Part shown: positions 22,773-34,685 of the stretch, in pieces
Layout: each line of letters opens with the position of its first letter
Numbering within the stretch: the first letter of the stretch is position 1
Origin: Sodiomyces alkalinus F11
Lineage: Eukaryota > Ascomycota > Sordariomycetes > Glomerellales > Plectosphaerellaceae
Direction: 5' to 3'
NCBI RefSeq assembly: GCF_003711515.1
Contig: NW_021167084.1
Coordinates: forward strand, 2,459,932 to 2,523,931
DNA: 64,000 nucleotides
Notes under the pieces: generated by a model
Database searches by the model: none
The model's input: only the letters and a program-made list of their open reading frames with translations
What the model was told of the DNA's origin: nothing
Position numbers and translations under genes: made by a program

Positions 22773-25196
22773 TCACATAACTTCAGTGTTGATAGCCTGG
22801 TGACTAAGAGTCATCGGCATGCTGAGGGTCTGCAGGCTGTTGTAGGTATGCTCCGCAGTCACACCGGTACGGTGGGACCCTTCATGGGACATGGCGTGGA
22901 GGCCGTTGTTGCCGTACGTCTCGGAAAGCGGCGAAGATTCTTCCTGGGATTGCAGCTGGTCTTCACTGACGAACTCTTCTTCCTTTTCGCCAGAGTAGTT
23001 GACGGGCGCCTCGGCACTGTCGCCACGGTCATGAGTCCGCTTGTGTCTGGAGAGAGAAAATCCAAAGGTTAGTTCGATGCTACCATCGCTGATAGGTTCG
23101 GTGGGTGAAGAAGAAAAAAAATAGGCAAAATTGGGGGGGAAGACATACTGTGCTAGGTTGTCTGATCGAGAAAACGCCTTGCTACAATGTGGGCAAATGT
23201 AGGGCTTTTCCTGGGTGTGCGTTCTCACGTGTCTAGATGCGGTTGGTCAGAATACCGTGATGCCAGACGAGTTGATGTGAGTGAACTGGTGGACGTACCT
23301 CTTGAGATGCTCCACGCGCTTGAACAGACGGCCGCACGTAGGGATGGGACAGGTGTGTGACTTCTGCGGATACGGTCCAACTTCCATGACGGAAGTTGAT
23401 CGGTGCCGCACAGCGCCGCTGGGGGCTTGCATCACAGACCGAGGAGCAGCGGCCATGGCGCCTTCGCCCGCCATGCTGTCTGCCGTCAGTGGAGCATACT
23501 CGTGCTGCTGGATGGGCATAGGGTTCATGGACGGGCTGCCTTCCATATTGGACAGAGGCGTTCCATGTCGAGACAAATCGACGACATCCTTGTGCTGCTC
23601 GTGACAACGGGCAGACGTGGCTGTGCTATAGGAAAGGCCAGGAGGAGAGTTCTCGCCATGCTCCTCGCATTCTGCAACAGGTCCGACAGAGGCAGACACA
23701 GACCGACGGAGGTCCGAGGGTCGATAGGGGGCTGCCTGTGTCTGGCCCCCTGCCACAGGGACACCTGCCATAGTTGGGGGGATGGACGAACGCCGTCTCC
23801 TCTGCTTGTACGTCGGCGATCCTTCGTACACAGAGTAGACATTGGCGGGACCATAGCCTCGCGAGAATTGGGGCGCGGCGAAATTTGACGGCGGCAGAAT
23901 CAGTCCATTGAGCGCATTCATGCCCGCACCCAGATGATCAGGGATGGCGGTGTAGAGGCCGGTCTCCTCGTTGGCGATGTAGGCAGGTTCGGCGGCAAGT
24001 CCCATGCTTTGCTGGGGAGGTGTGATAGGCTCGAAGGACATGCCCCGATTGCTGTAGTCTTCAAATTGCGAAGAGACAAACGAGGGAGCAGGTGAATACT
24101 CGAGGGTGTATGCGGGCATCGAGGCGTGTCTCTGGTGGTGACCGGCAGTGACGGGGATGCCGCTTTGGGTGTACTGAATACGGCCATAATCAGTCTCCCG
24201 TTTGACCATCTGCTGAGGAGGCATGGCCTGGGACATGGCCATCGTCTCGTACGACACCATGGCGTCCATCCCATCGCCTAAAGGGTGCATGGACTGGGGC
24301 GTCATCGACATGGGCGGCGGCATCGACTGAAGGGGCATCGACTGAGGGATCGACTGAGGCATCGACTGCGGCATCGACTGAGGGATCATCTGCGGCGGGG
24401 GCATCGAGTCCACTTCCCTCACGACGGGTGAAGTTGACTGCGACTGAGCAAAAGAAGAGGGCTGTTGAGCGGCCAAGGACGAAGAGGCTGCTTGTTGAGC
24501 CTTGGTGAGCTGCTCGTAGAGAGACTGAGACGAGTCGTATTGAAACGACAGAGCCGGTTCGCTCACCGCGACAGTGGTGGCTTCTTGGCCCATCTTCTCC
24601 CGCTTAAGGTCTCGCTCCAGGGCGTCGAGGAAGAGTCTGTCGTGGGGTACACTGTACCAGTAAAACACCTTCTGTTTCTTTTGCGTGCGAATGCAGTTAT
24701 TCTTGTAAAGGAAGTCGAGAAAGGGGCTCTTAGGTTCTTCGAGCGATGCATCGGTACCGGACTTCAGGTTTCTAAGGTCCGAAAAGATGCCCTCTTCAAA
24801 CTTCTTCGAGTTCTTCACAGGACGGCCGAAGGCCTGGAAACGAAATGAAAGGCATCGCACGATGTCCGTGCCAGTGATGTGGAAGAGGGTGTTCCAGAGG
24901 ACACAAGAAACGTATTCGCCGGTGGGGAGGAGGCAACGGCGAATGTATTGCCTGTGGTCCCAGTCGACAGGGGCGGTCATAAGGAAGAATTTCACTACGA
25001 GTTAGATTGTCAGTAAGTGGGACGTGACCGAAATAAGGTAAGGTAAAGCTCGACGAGCCCTTCGGTGGTACATACGGCGATCAACCTCTTGTAGCGCTTG
25101 TTGCGCGTCATCTGGCAGGGCCTTTTGAGCTTCGGCGCTCAACATGAAAGTTTCGGGCTTCTGCGACGCCATGTTTGCACTTTGCTGGGAGTACAT
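22773..25196 (-). CDS. STE12: transcription factor Ste12 (STE domain plus two C2H2 zinc fingers)
   Basis: Four exons: 25076-25196, 23299-24994, 23149-23232 and 22773-23046, joining to 724 residues. The STE homeodomain-like DNA-binding region covers about residues 40-150 (FFLMTAPVDWDHRQYIRRC, then FSDLRNLKSGTDASLEEPK). A Gln/Met/Pro-rich middle follows, including PQSM repeats around residues 230-265. Near the C-terminus are two C2H2 fingers, TCPIPTCGRLFKRVEHLKRH and YICPHCSKAFSRSDNLAQH (about residues 585-640), each interrupted by an intron near its second half. The finger pair is the mark of filamentous Ste12, absent from the yeast protein. Ste12 is the target of the Fus3/Kss1-type MAPK in mating, hyphal fusion and host invasion. 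Alternative splicing of the finger exons is known in some fungi, and the exon layout here would permit it. Confidence 0.96.
24290..24410. repeat. 12-bp coding minisatellite in STE12 (PQSM units)
   Basis: Imperfect tandem copies of CATCGACTGAGG on the plus strand, which encode Pro-Gln-Ser-Met on the STE12 strand. About five to seven diverged units are visible. Likely variable in copy number between isolates. Confidence 0.75.
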
Positions 25197-28100
25197 TTGA
25201 GCGGCTAGTGGGGGGGTAACGGGGGCGCTTGCGCAATTGAGTTCTCTAGGTGGCGGTTGTCGCTAGAAGAACGGTGGTTGGGTGGTGAACGTTTCCCGCC
25301 AGGACACCACTAGCCAATAACGGTGTCCCAATATGGAACGGTCCGTCTCAAAAAGGGAGAAAGACTTGAGATGAAGTGATCGGTCGGTGTCGATACGCTT
25401 GTGTGAGGAAACTATATGCTCTCAGAGCATTGGCGTCGCCCTTATCGTAGGGCGGGAAAATAAAGACGAGAATAACGGTATAAAATCGAGTCCAGCCCGG
25501 GAGACGGAAAAAATAGGAAACAAAGAGAGTATATGTTCAACAGTGTGGTTTAGTACACTCCACAACTCGGCGTCAAGCGAATGGTGGGCGTTCCAGTACG
25601 TGTGGACCAAGGTGATGCGGTATATCGATGGATGATGGCGTGAAGTTCGGGTCGGAACAGATGGTGGTTGATGTGAAGAGGACAGACAATAGGCTGGGAG
25701 AGCATTAAGGCGCCAAGTCGCAACTAGTATACCACAGAGCAGGTAGAAAAAGAGAATATAAATAGGCTCAACAGAAGAACCACACTTCGAAGCTACCGTG
25801 GAAGCACGCAGCTCAGCTCGTGGCACGGTCGGAATCGAAGGAAGGTGTGTTTGTTTAACGATGGGAAGATGAGAATCCGCGACAATAGACAAGCCGAGTA
25901 GTGGTTCCTGCCTGATGCGTCGGCGCTGAAGAGAGTGTGGTTCGGGTGGGTTTCTGTTGAGGTGAGAAATGAAAGGGGGGGTTGGTGTACGGTCCCGGTA
26001 GTCGTGGGCGGGAGGCCGAGATAGAGAATGGAAACAAGGGAGGGGAGAGGAAACGAAAGAAGGGAAAGGAAAAAAAAAGACTTTGCGAAGAAGGGAGATC
26101 GCAGGAGGGAAAGGACTGGGGTTTAATGATTTTGACGGGAGGGGGTGCGGAGAGGATTGGGTGCGAGGGAGAGCCGGAACGGCTGGATGGGGCAGGGCGA
26201 GCGACAGAGAGGGTGAGAAAGGGGGACAGGCGCTAGCTGGTTGTGCCAGTTGTGGGTGGGGGATATGCCCACTGCAGAGAGCAGAGAGCAGAGAGCAGAG
26301 AACGCCCAGACTGTACGTAAGGTACCTACGTTGTGCGTCGGTATTCGCACAAACGAAGTACCTTACATACTTTCAAATGTACTTCCTCCTCTCCAGGGGT
26401 GGGCAGGAACAGGGGACAGGGGATCATGGACGGGGGGAGACAGCAAGAACCGATGGGATAAAGCACAAGTCTTATCTGTACCTATACATACCTCATGCAT
26501 AAGGTACCTAGATACCTGTACATTAAACTACCAGGTACCTTAGGTACATGACCGTAGATGGAAGCTGATCGCTGAACACCTTGTTCGGCCCACTTGATTG
26601 CACAGACCCTTCTGCCAGTCTTGGCAGCAATTCCCACAAAGCATCGCTATTCTATTTCCTTTTACCTAACCATACAACAATAACCAACACAATATTATAA
26701 TAATTGCTTCGTAGAATATTCGTAGTAACATGGGGACAGTTCCAGAAGGACAAATTCAAAAGTTACTTCGAAGTATTCCCTAAATGGTTAAGATATCACA
26801 AGAAATGGCTTATATAAGGTACGATGTCTTCTTGTCGTAACGGTTTCTTTTCCTTTCTTGGTGCATTGAGCAGGGGGCTTTGAGAAGTACATTAGTTCAG
26901 CTTAGAAATCTGTACAATCTATAAAAGGTACCTACTCCTCGGCAAATCCTACCCTCATATGTTACCAAGCACTCTGCACTGTGTTATTCACCCGCAGTAC
27001 GCACTGTACACAAAGGTCATGGATGCCATACCTACCTTAGGGAGTCACTGGCGAAGTGGTCTTCCTGTTTGGCTGTGGATTCCAGAAAAGATGAATAGAT
27101 TATAAGTATGGTTAGCCTCCAAAGCATTTCAGCGAATACCCATGTTTGGCAGCTAAGTGGGAGTGTATTTTTCATGATTTCCCAGGTATACGGCATAGGT
27201 GCAATAGATGAAGCACATCAATCCTCCCTCTATAATAGGTACCTCCGTTTTATCAGTATACCTTAGTTTATTATGATAATTGAGCTCCAAAAGTACGCCC
27301 CACCAATCGCTTCCTTCATGGCCTTCTCTCCCTTTGTTCGCTACTTCGTACTTCGTCCTTGTTCTCCTATCTTCTACGCTGTACCTTCGCTAACATGATA
27401 CGAAGGCTGAGCGTATTGGTTCTGCCATGTTTACACCACAGGTCCCAAGGTCCTTTGACAATTCTTTCCGACGATACTAGGGCGGAATTATATAGACCTT
27501 CTATCAACACGCTCAGTTCGTACAAGTTTATCCGACAAAAGGCATAAGGATGGACTTAGACCAGTAGTTAAGATCATGTTGTTCCACCCTTTCACCTTCG
27601 GAATAGGCGAGCAGGGCCTCACTGGAACGCAGGGGGGCAGTGGCAGTTCAGTTCATCCCATGGAGGGACTATATCACAAAAGGCACATTTGTCTCCCTCC
27701 CACATGGCTAGGTCCTGTTCCCAGACGCGGATGTGTTTGGAACCGCATGATTTCGAGGCACTTATACATCTTGTCTCCGTATAAACTACATTGAGCCGTC
27801 GTCTTGCGTCCATACATTTGCCATTCTTATAATGGTAGTGCCTCTGGCGAGCTCGCGGTGCGACAGTGCAACGGATTCTGATGTCAGACGAGAAGCTTTG
27901 GGTGGCAGTAAGTAAGCCGTGTGGGCCGTGTGGTAAAGTTTACCAGTTGTTGGGAGTCTCATGGAGCTTCGCGTGTATCGAGGGAATGATAGATATTAGA
28001 CACAACAGACAAAAAGTTCCTGTCTTCCGAAGCTCAGCCAAGAACATGCTGTGTTCAACAAGGAAGGGGCAAAAATTACTCGTCTTCGTCCGTACTCACT

Positions 28101-28377
28101 GCCGAGATGGCATCTTAAGAAGGATGCCCGCGTGTTATTGACAGGGTTCATTCGGAACCCCTCCCCCCCCGGGAGAAGTACATACGAAGGTTGGGCTAGA
28201 TCCAATGTTACCTGAGAATTTGCTGATCGTAGTTGTATTTACTGGTTGCCTTAACCGAGCCATTTTTACCCTTACATACTGATATCCCGAATTTTCATCA
28301 TCAACGGTATCCGTGAGAAGTTCTTTTGTGGAATGCTTAAAGTAGATGATAGATTGCTTCTCAGTTGGTGAGGACCA

Positions 28378-28926
28378 TCACCATGCCTGGTCATCTATTC
28401 GTAATCGCAACGAAAGACAGGTAAAGCGATTTAATGGGAAGCCAGTTTCGACTCGCCCATTCAGGTACACAATGTTGTGTTCGGCAGAACGAGAGAACGG
28501 AAGAAAATCGTTTGTCAGGCTACACACCTCAGTTAACTCCCAGCAGCGATAGCAGACAAGAATTGCCGAGTGAATTATCGGGCATGGTTCTCTGCCACCG
28601 ATTTTCAGAAAGTTCTGTATCTCTGGCAATTCAACGTCCCGCCCGTTCAGCGCGTGATTCTTCTTCGTGGTGATGGAAACAAAAGGGGCAAAACCAAACA
28701 ATCTGGGCGTTGACCCATCTCCACAGCTAATATCGCTTGTCGGCAGTCGCACAGAGACTGTACAGTACCCACGACGACCAACTCCACTACCTAGGTAGCG
28801 AAGCGAAACTATGTATGTACTTCGGGAAAGCTGCACAAAATGGCCTGATGGCTTTTCACATATGTATTCGTACATATGTACGGTACGTTGTAGGTAATAC
28901 TCGGCATCGAATAGGTATGCAGCCAT
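28378..28926 (-). CDS. dubious 182-codon open frame, no family recognised
   Basis: A single ATG-to-TGA frame of 182 codons, starting MAAYLFDAEYYLQRT. Its residue mix is protein-like and includes several Cys (for example CYRCWELTEVC). Against it: codon third positions are not GC-biased as in the true genes here, no signal peptide or known motif is visible, and no introns support it. It could be an orphan gene, a relic or chance. No function is proposed. Confidence 0.2.
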   Translation of the reverse strand: MAAYLFDAEYYLQRTVHMYEYICEKPSGHFVQLSRSTYIVSLRYLGSGVGRRGYCTVSVRLPTSDISCGDGSTPRLFGFAPFVSITTKKNHALNGRDVELPEIQNFLKIGGREPCPIIHSAILVCYRCWELTEVCSLTNDFLPFSRSAEHNIVYLNGRVETGFPLNRFTCLSLRLRIDDQAW

Positions 28927-29420
28927 TGATGACTCGTGGCTGACAACACAGTTAAGAGAAGAACGTTTGGTCCCCTGGGCTGGGTTCGACTTGTTTCCTA
29001 AGAACCTACGTCTCCGAGGTCAGTATCCCCTCCGAAGGTCCCAACCATGTGCATGTATGAGAATTCGAGAGTGTAATAAGGGTCATCTTGTTCATGATGA
29101 GTTGGGCGCATCCATCCACCCAAAGGCTTTTTCCCGTTTAATTTTACATTTTTGACGTGCCCCGCAGTAGGCCGTTCCTCCGTCCCATGAGCACCAGCCG
29201 TAGTAACTAAGCGTGGTTCTTAACGTCAATAGTTGACCATAGATGGCATGGTCACCAGGGGCATTGACGCCTCTTCTCATTACAAGTGCTCATGTGACGA
29301 CGAACGCCTCTTAAAAGCCACAACCGGTGGGCAGCAGCCACACAGCTAGGATAAGATGGCCCTGTCCATCTGAAACACATCTGGCGCTCCAACTTTGGTA
29401 CGGATGAAGTCTACACCAAG

Positions 29421-29495
29421 TACAACGTACGAATACAACGTACGAATACAACGTACGAATACAACGTACGAATACAACGTACGAATACAACGTAC
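29421..29495. repeat. 13-bp tandem repeat, about 5.8 copies
   Basis: Unit TACAACGTACGAA repeated with no mismatch from 29421. Each unit contains the palindrome ACGTAC-type core CGTACG across its end. It lies in the gene-poor stretch upstream of STE12 and is not coding. Confidence 0.92.
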
Positions 29496-30755
29496 TTCCA
29501 TCACTCAGAAGCACAGCCTCCTGCAATGCACGTCTACCAACTTTTAGGGATTGTTATCAACCGTCCCGCCAATCCGTGTCCTTTACGAGCGCGAAGTACG
29601 AATACAAAGCCACTAGTACGGTGTGCTTCGTTGCGAGTAGTAACTGCGAGAGTAACTAGAGGCCAATTTGCAAGATGATTACCTAGGTAGGTATCTTGAC
29701 GCGTTCAGATACTCATGAAGCCATAACCGAAGCGAGAAAAACCAACCCGTTGACTGAACGCGACTCGACGACGTCCGAAAATAAAATTGGTCGGTGTTTT
29801 CGCAAGGAACAACACTAGAGCGTCATCTACGATCTACGCCGTCGCCTTCGAGAACCGAGCTAGTCGGACATCCAGCACTTTGTCGATTGTTTCCTACACG
29901 ACAATGCATTCTTAAATGGTCTACATTACACCACTTGTGGAATGCAAGCCATCACGTTTCTAGATCCTGAAACCTGAGCTAACGGCCTGGCCTCGCCCGG
30001 CCGGCTATTTTGGGCGATGAGTTATGTACGAAGTACTTCGTATGATCAACAAGACTGACTCCTCCCCACGACATCGACGACGGTTCTTCTAGGCGTGCGT
30101 ACAACGAACTGATGTGGATAAGCCCCTAGGTCACGTCACGTATGCCCGATCGTCCGGCTGCCCCTTGATTTCCTCCGTGCGCTCACCGACATCGATGTGG
30201 GTTTTCCCAGAAGAGGTAATCGAGTTCTCTTGGCGTTCGTATCCGGTGCGCAGCTCGCACGCAAAAGCCCAGTCTACTGCAGTTGGGGGCCGTGGAAGAC
30301 ATTGTCGACAGAGGCGAATTTTGACGACTTTTTTAGCCCCTCCACCTCCATCTCTTAGCCAAAATTGATGGTTACCGGTATGTACCATGCTGATGACGGT
30401 CGAGCTAGAGCTCGGACCTCGACGCAACGTGCATGACGTCCGTGGCTCCTCAACCCCAAAAAGGAAGAAGGTTCCGTGCGCAGTCTCTCCTCTTGGTAAG
30501 CTAAGGTAGCATGCGAGCATGCAAGATCCCTTGTGTAATTTCAAAATGTACGCCAGCGAGAAGAGCAATAATTACCTACCTGACCTGCGGGCCAGACCAG
30601 ATACTTCCAAGGAGGTGAGCAAGGAAAAATGCTGCGATCGTGGGGCGTCGTAACTTACCCTTCTTCCCGCGCCACGCGATGATGTTCATCCATTGGATCT
30701 TGCTTACACGCCTACTTTGTACTACAAGCATATCTTGGGCGCGATGCGGAGGGCA

Positions 30756-31424
30756 CTAAGACGAATACCGGGGAAAGTATTGGGGAGGGAAAACTGAGGA
30801 CGGAAGAGGATCCTCGTGGGGAAGCAACCAAGCAGCGTGCCGGGCGTAACGCGCACGTCCCGCTGACGCCAAGAAGAAAGAAAAAACGTTGGCAAAGCCA
30901 ATCGCCCTGCCCATGTTCGAGGGGGGGGGGGCGTCGGGCTTACATAACACTGTTGTGGGCCGACTTTTCGCGTCTGCTGGTTGCTGATAGCTGGTTGCTA
31001 CCCCATCCAGGCACATGTATCCGCAGGCTGGTAAGTGCGTTTCAGGAGTCGCGTTAATCAGAATTAGGAAAGGTTCAAATTCCGACAACCAATCATCATG
31101 CTTTTCGGTTTCAAGCCCCTGGCTAAACCATCGGGATGCCATGTATCTGCGGTGACGTTCATTGGCTGTCTTTGACTCGGTACGGAGAACATGAAAGTTG
31201 GAATGGGTCTTTCCATTGGGCTCCGTGCTTCCCGCATTTTCAGTCATCACATTGTGTGCAGGCTCCGGAACAGTCTTCCACTCTCCGCTCCGACATCCAA
31301 GAGGAGAACGAGCGCCTCTCGGCCGCCGGCTGCGACCTTTGTAACCAGAAATAGAACGCGACTGGTGTATGTACAACGTAAGCATGAACGAAGAGCCATG
31401 TTCTGACTGTAGATCCGCCGCCAT
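30756..31424 (-). CDS. dubious 222-codon open frame, no family recognised
   Basis: A single frame starting MAADLQSEHGSSFMLTLY in the gene-poor stretch. It crosses a G run (sense poly-C, giving a PPP motif) and a region rich in Arg. No domain, signal peptide, splice site or codon bias supports it, so I regard it as most likely chance; it is listed because it is the longest frame in the 9.5-kb gap. Confidence 0.15.
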   Translation of the reverse strand: MAADLQSEHGSSFMLTLYIHQSRSISGYKGRSRRPRGARSPLGCRSGEWKTVPEPAHNVMTENAGSTEPNGKTHSNFHVLRTESKTANERHRRYMASRWFSQGLETEKHDDWLSEFEPFLILINATPETHLPACGYMCLDGVATSYQQPADAKSRPTTVLCKPDAPPPSNMGRAIGFANVFSFFLASAGRARYARHAAWLLPHEDPLPSSVFPPQYFPRYSS

Positions 31425-34400
31425 GCATACCTACTATACGGAATCCAGCGAAGCGGAGTTGACAATTGGCAGTGGTGCGTGAGAAGCGGCTGGTCGCAGA
31501 TGAAGCGACCTGATCATCTGCCATATGGGCGCTTCGTCAACATCGCTTGAAGAATTCTTCGAGCCAATTGCTAGCACCATCAAGCTTCGATGCTTTTTTC
31601 AGCGGTGGGGGGGGGGTTTTGGCTCCCGCAGCCATGCGCTGTCGGGGCGCGTATGTACTGCGACCAGCTATTAGTGACCACGAACGGAGTATGTCGGCGG
31701 GGTGCATACAATGAATGCCATTGTCGCATACCGATTTCTGATTTCGCGGTCGTCAGTCAGAGTTCAACCCTGCGCTGCGGTCTTTGGTCCCGCACGGGGT
31801 CCTCAAGTCCGGACCCCAGGACCAGGTGAACGTTCGTATGAAGATCTGAAACTGTAGATCCTCATCCGAGGGCAACCTTCCAGTTGGCAGCGCATCACGT
31901 ACATTACGTCGTCGACGAAACAAAACGAACATATACACACACAGAAAAACAGAAAAATAGAAATCGTGGAGGCCGTCATCAACCGAGCCTGCCACTTCTC
32001 CCCGAACCTTCTTTCCTACGCCGGCATAAAATCAAAACCCCGCCGTCGCAGTGCGCAATGTCACGACATGTTGTAAACCTTGTGGAGAACAGGTCATATC
32101 GGCAGCCCTCTGGTTCTTCCGTAAATAGAGCACTGGGTCTGCTTTTCGCCGCCCAAGGGGGTTGGTTGGTAGTTGATGTCGTATCTACCAAAAGTACCAA
32201 GGTATATATACTAGGCCGGCTATAACGCCACTGATACCACAGGTCCGTTGCCCAAGTCGGGTTGAAGGAATCATGAAGGTGGCCTCGGCGAAAAAACACG
32301 CCGTAACCCTTGGCCTTGCCGTCTTCGTCGGGAGGGGAGGGAGAGGTCGGGTCAGTGCTCGGCCTGCAGCATCTCAAACAAGCCTCCAGGTGAGCATTCA
32401 GGTACATGAAACACAAAGACGAACAAGGGACAAGTCACTCCGTTGTCGCAGGTTTTTCCAGAACCGACGAGACCCACCCAAGAAAGAATCTCTCCGGGAT
32501 AATTATGTAAGCCCCGACGACACCTCGTGTGGGGTGGTGGTCACTCCCCAACTTCGTTGAGGTAGGGGGCTGGGGACAATATCTAGGGAGCTGCGGTCAA
32601 GCGGGCTCAATAAGGCGAAGCTGAAATTGAGACGTTTTTTTTTTTTTTTTCGTTGTTTTTTCCCGACAAATGCTGCTTAGCCGAGTCGGTGGCGGGGAAC
32701 CGGCTGAAGAACTGCGGGTTGCATGGCTATGAGCATGGGATGTCGATGTTGTTCGGGATCATCCCAATGGCATAAATGGGGGGATGGGGGGTAGTTATCC
32801 CGTGGTCTGGCCAGCTGGTTTGTGGCGATTTGACAAGGACGGCATGTGTTCATGGACGGGAACTAGGCCTCGACGGGGGACTTGAAACATGATGGTCCTG
32901 ACCTCCGCCTTCCCCATGCATCGATCAAATGCAAGGGAATGTCTTGAGAGAAATCCCATCACATCTCTGTCTGCCAGTGTCAGTCAACGAGGAACGAAGT
33001 CTGCATCACAGCATTGCGCTGGAACAGGGCAGGACGCTTTGCCCTGCCCTTACGTCAATCATCCCTCGGAAGATACAGCCCACTCTCGACCTGATGCTAC
33101 CTTTCCCGGCACGTCTTTCTCCCAGCAAGGCGCCCAAGGCGGCTCACTGGCTCATCCTTGGTCCCTCCCTACCGTATACATACATACCTGTCGGGATATT
33201 GGGGGACATGTCAGGCCTTCCCTGCTCCTGGGTGGTATTGTCGTTGAAATCCCGCCACTCCACACTCAGATCTTCCCTATCGCATCTCTTTCCCAGCCGC
33301 CGTCTTGTTCTACCCCAGCCTGGATCGACTTCTGAAACGCGCGTCCACCTACTCGTCGCTGACTCCGATTGGCCTCCTTACCTATTGTAGCATAAACATC
33401 GCAACCTGGCCTCGGCCCTCCCTTGGCCAGCCAGGGTGTGCCCGTTTGCGCCTGCGTACTATTCTGGGTCGGTCCCTTGGAAAACCCCACCTCTAGGGTT
33501 AACCCAACCTCTCAAGTATGGTGGGCAGTTCTGGCTCCGAGGGCTAGACGACAAAGAACAACTAGGGATGGCTACACTGAGATGCCACGGGAAGAGCCAA
33601 TGTCAACCGTGGGAGCATCGTCCAGGGAAGTATGCACTGCGGAGAGAAGATGCTCTGGTAGTTCTGACGATTTCCACTACGGTCAGGGGCGAATGTAGAA
33701 GTGTTCCTCATCCTGGGTTGTGGTTAGTAGTGGATATCTTAACTCTGCCGTGCACCGCCCTTTTGTCAAACTTCTCGTCCAGCTTTGGAAAAGAACATAG
33801 TACGAGTCAATATCTTGACCGGAGGGGTCTCGTGGAAACTGTTTGCGTTTGATTTGTAACCTCAGTCTGTCAGGTATGGAACCTGTCCTCTCAAAAACAA
33901 GACAACGTTGAACCGCGGATCGAGTGTCTCCTTCATCCAACCGAAGCTTGTAGTTCCAGGCAGTGAATACCTAGCTGATGAACAGCCGTTTGTCTTGCGG
34001 CTTCCGCTCACACAATCAGCGAGAACATCTCCAACACGTATCATTTATAGAATCATGGAGGGTTATGGATAAGGGAAGGCGATATCTACTGTTACAATGA
34101 ATACGGCCCAGTTCACGGGATTCCACATAATATACGCAGGATGCCAAAATACGATAACATGACCGGATATATTTACAACTTTTTCAAGAGGAACACGCAG
34201 CTCCGCCAGTACTACTATCCTTGCGCTCTTCCCACCTCCTTCCGTGGCCCGCCTCGCGTTGTCTAGACTTAAGGCCGGGGGGTCTCTTGGGCAAAGCCCT
34301 CCCTGCCAACTTCTCTGTCTCTGGATACCTAGCGAAGAGAGATACGCACGGGGTATAGGAAGGTGGGTGTACATTATCCTGTCGAGGACCCGAGAGACAC

Positions 34401-34685
34401 TACACGTACATGCAGAACAAATACAAGAATGCAGAAATCTCTTCAGGAAACCCGACTCGCCTGCTTTGCCTGTATGTTTATCCAGCGGCTTGCCAAAAAA
34501 AGAAAAAAAAAAGAATTGTAATAATAATAATAGAAAGAAGAAAAATCATCTCTTCATCCCCCGTCTCTCATCTAAAGCCCAACCTCAGCGGCGCATCCAA
34601 TCATACGGGGGATCATAATGCTCGTCCACGCGCCCCCTCTATCTGAAAAATTCGCCACAGACGGCGCCCTCCCAGACATTTTAAC

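Larger units (their letters stand above)
25197..34685. other. 9.5-kb stretch with no confident gene, upstream of STE12 and downstream of coronin
   Basis: The window's longest gap. Composition is mixed (not RIP-like), with many scattered GGTACC, TAGGTACC and TACGTAC words, a 13-bp tandem repeat (29421-29495), G runs (30921-30930, 31605-31615), a T run near 32635-32650, and only short frames without GC3 bias. I see no reverse transcriptase, transposase, terminal repeats, tRNA or 5S gene. The part next to STE12 (25200-26100) is likely its promoter and leader. Two dubious frames inside are listed separately. Confidence 0.5.

Noticed and set aside
27866..28141. Plus-strand 91-codon frame starting near a GTAAGT
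   Set aside because: The donor-like site has no branch point and acceptor giving a better frame; the peptide has no recognisable feature.
29421..29495. CRISPR-like array
   Set aside because: Units are 13 bp, contiguous without spacers, and the genome is fungal.
32635..32655. T16 run as reverse-strand poly(A) of a retrocopy
   Set aside because: No exon-like sequence on the adjoining minus strand side.
32889..33390. Two overlapping plus-strand frames of about 150 codons
   Set aside because: They overlap each other in different frames, have no recognised motif and no codon bias; neither can be preferred.
33494..33505. Telomere-like TAGGGTTAACCC
   Set aside because: A single palindromic coincidence; no further TTAGGG units on either side.
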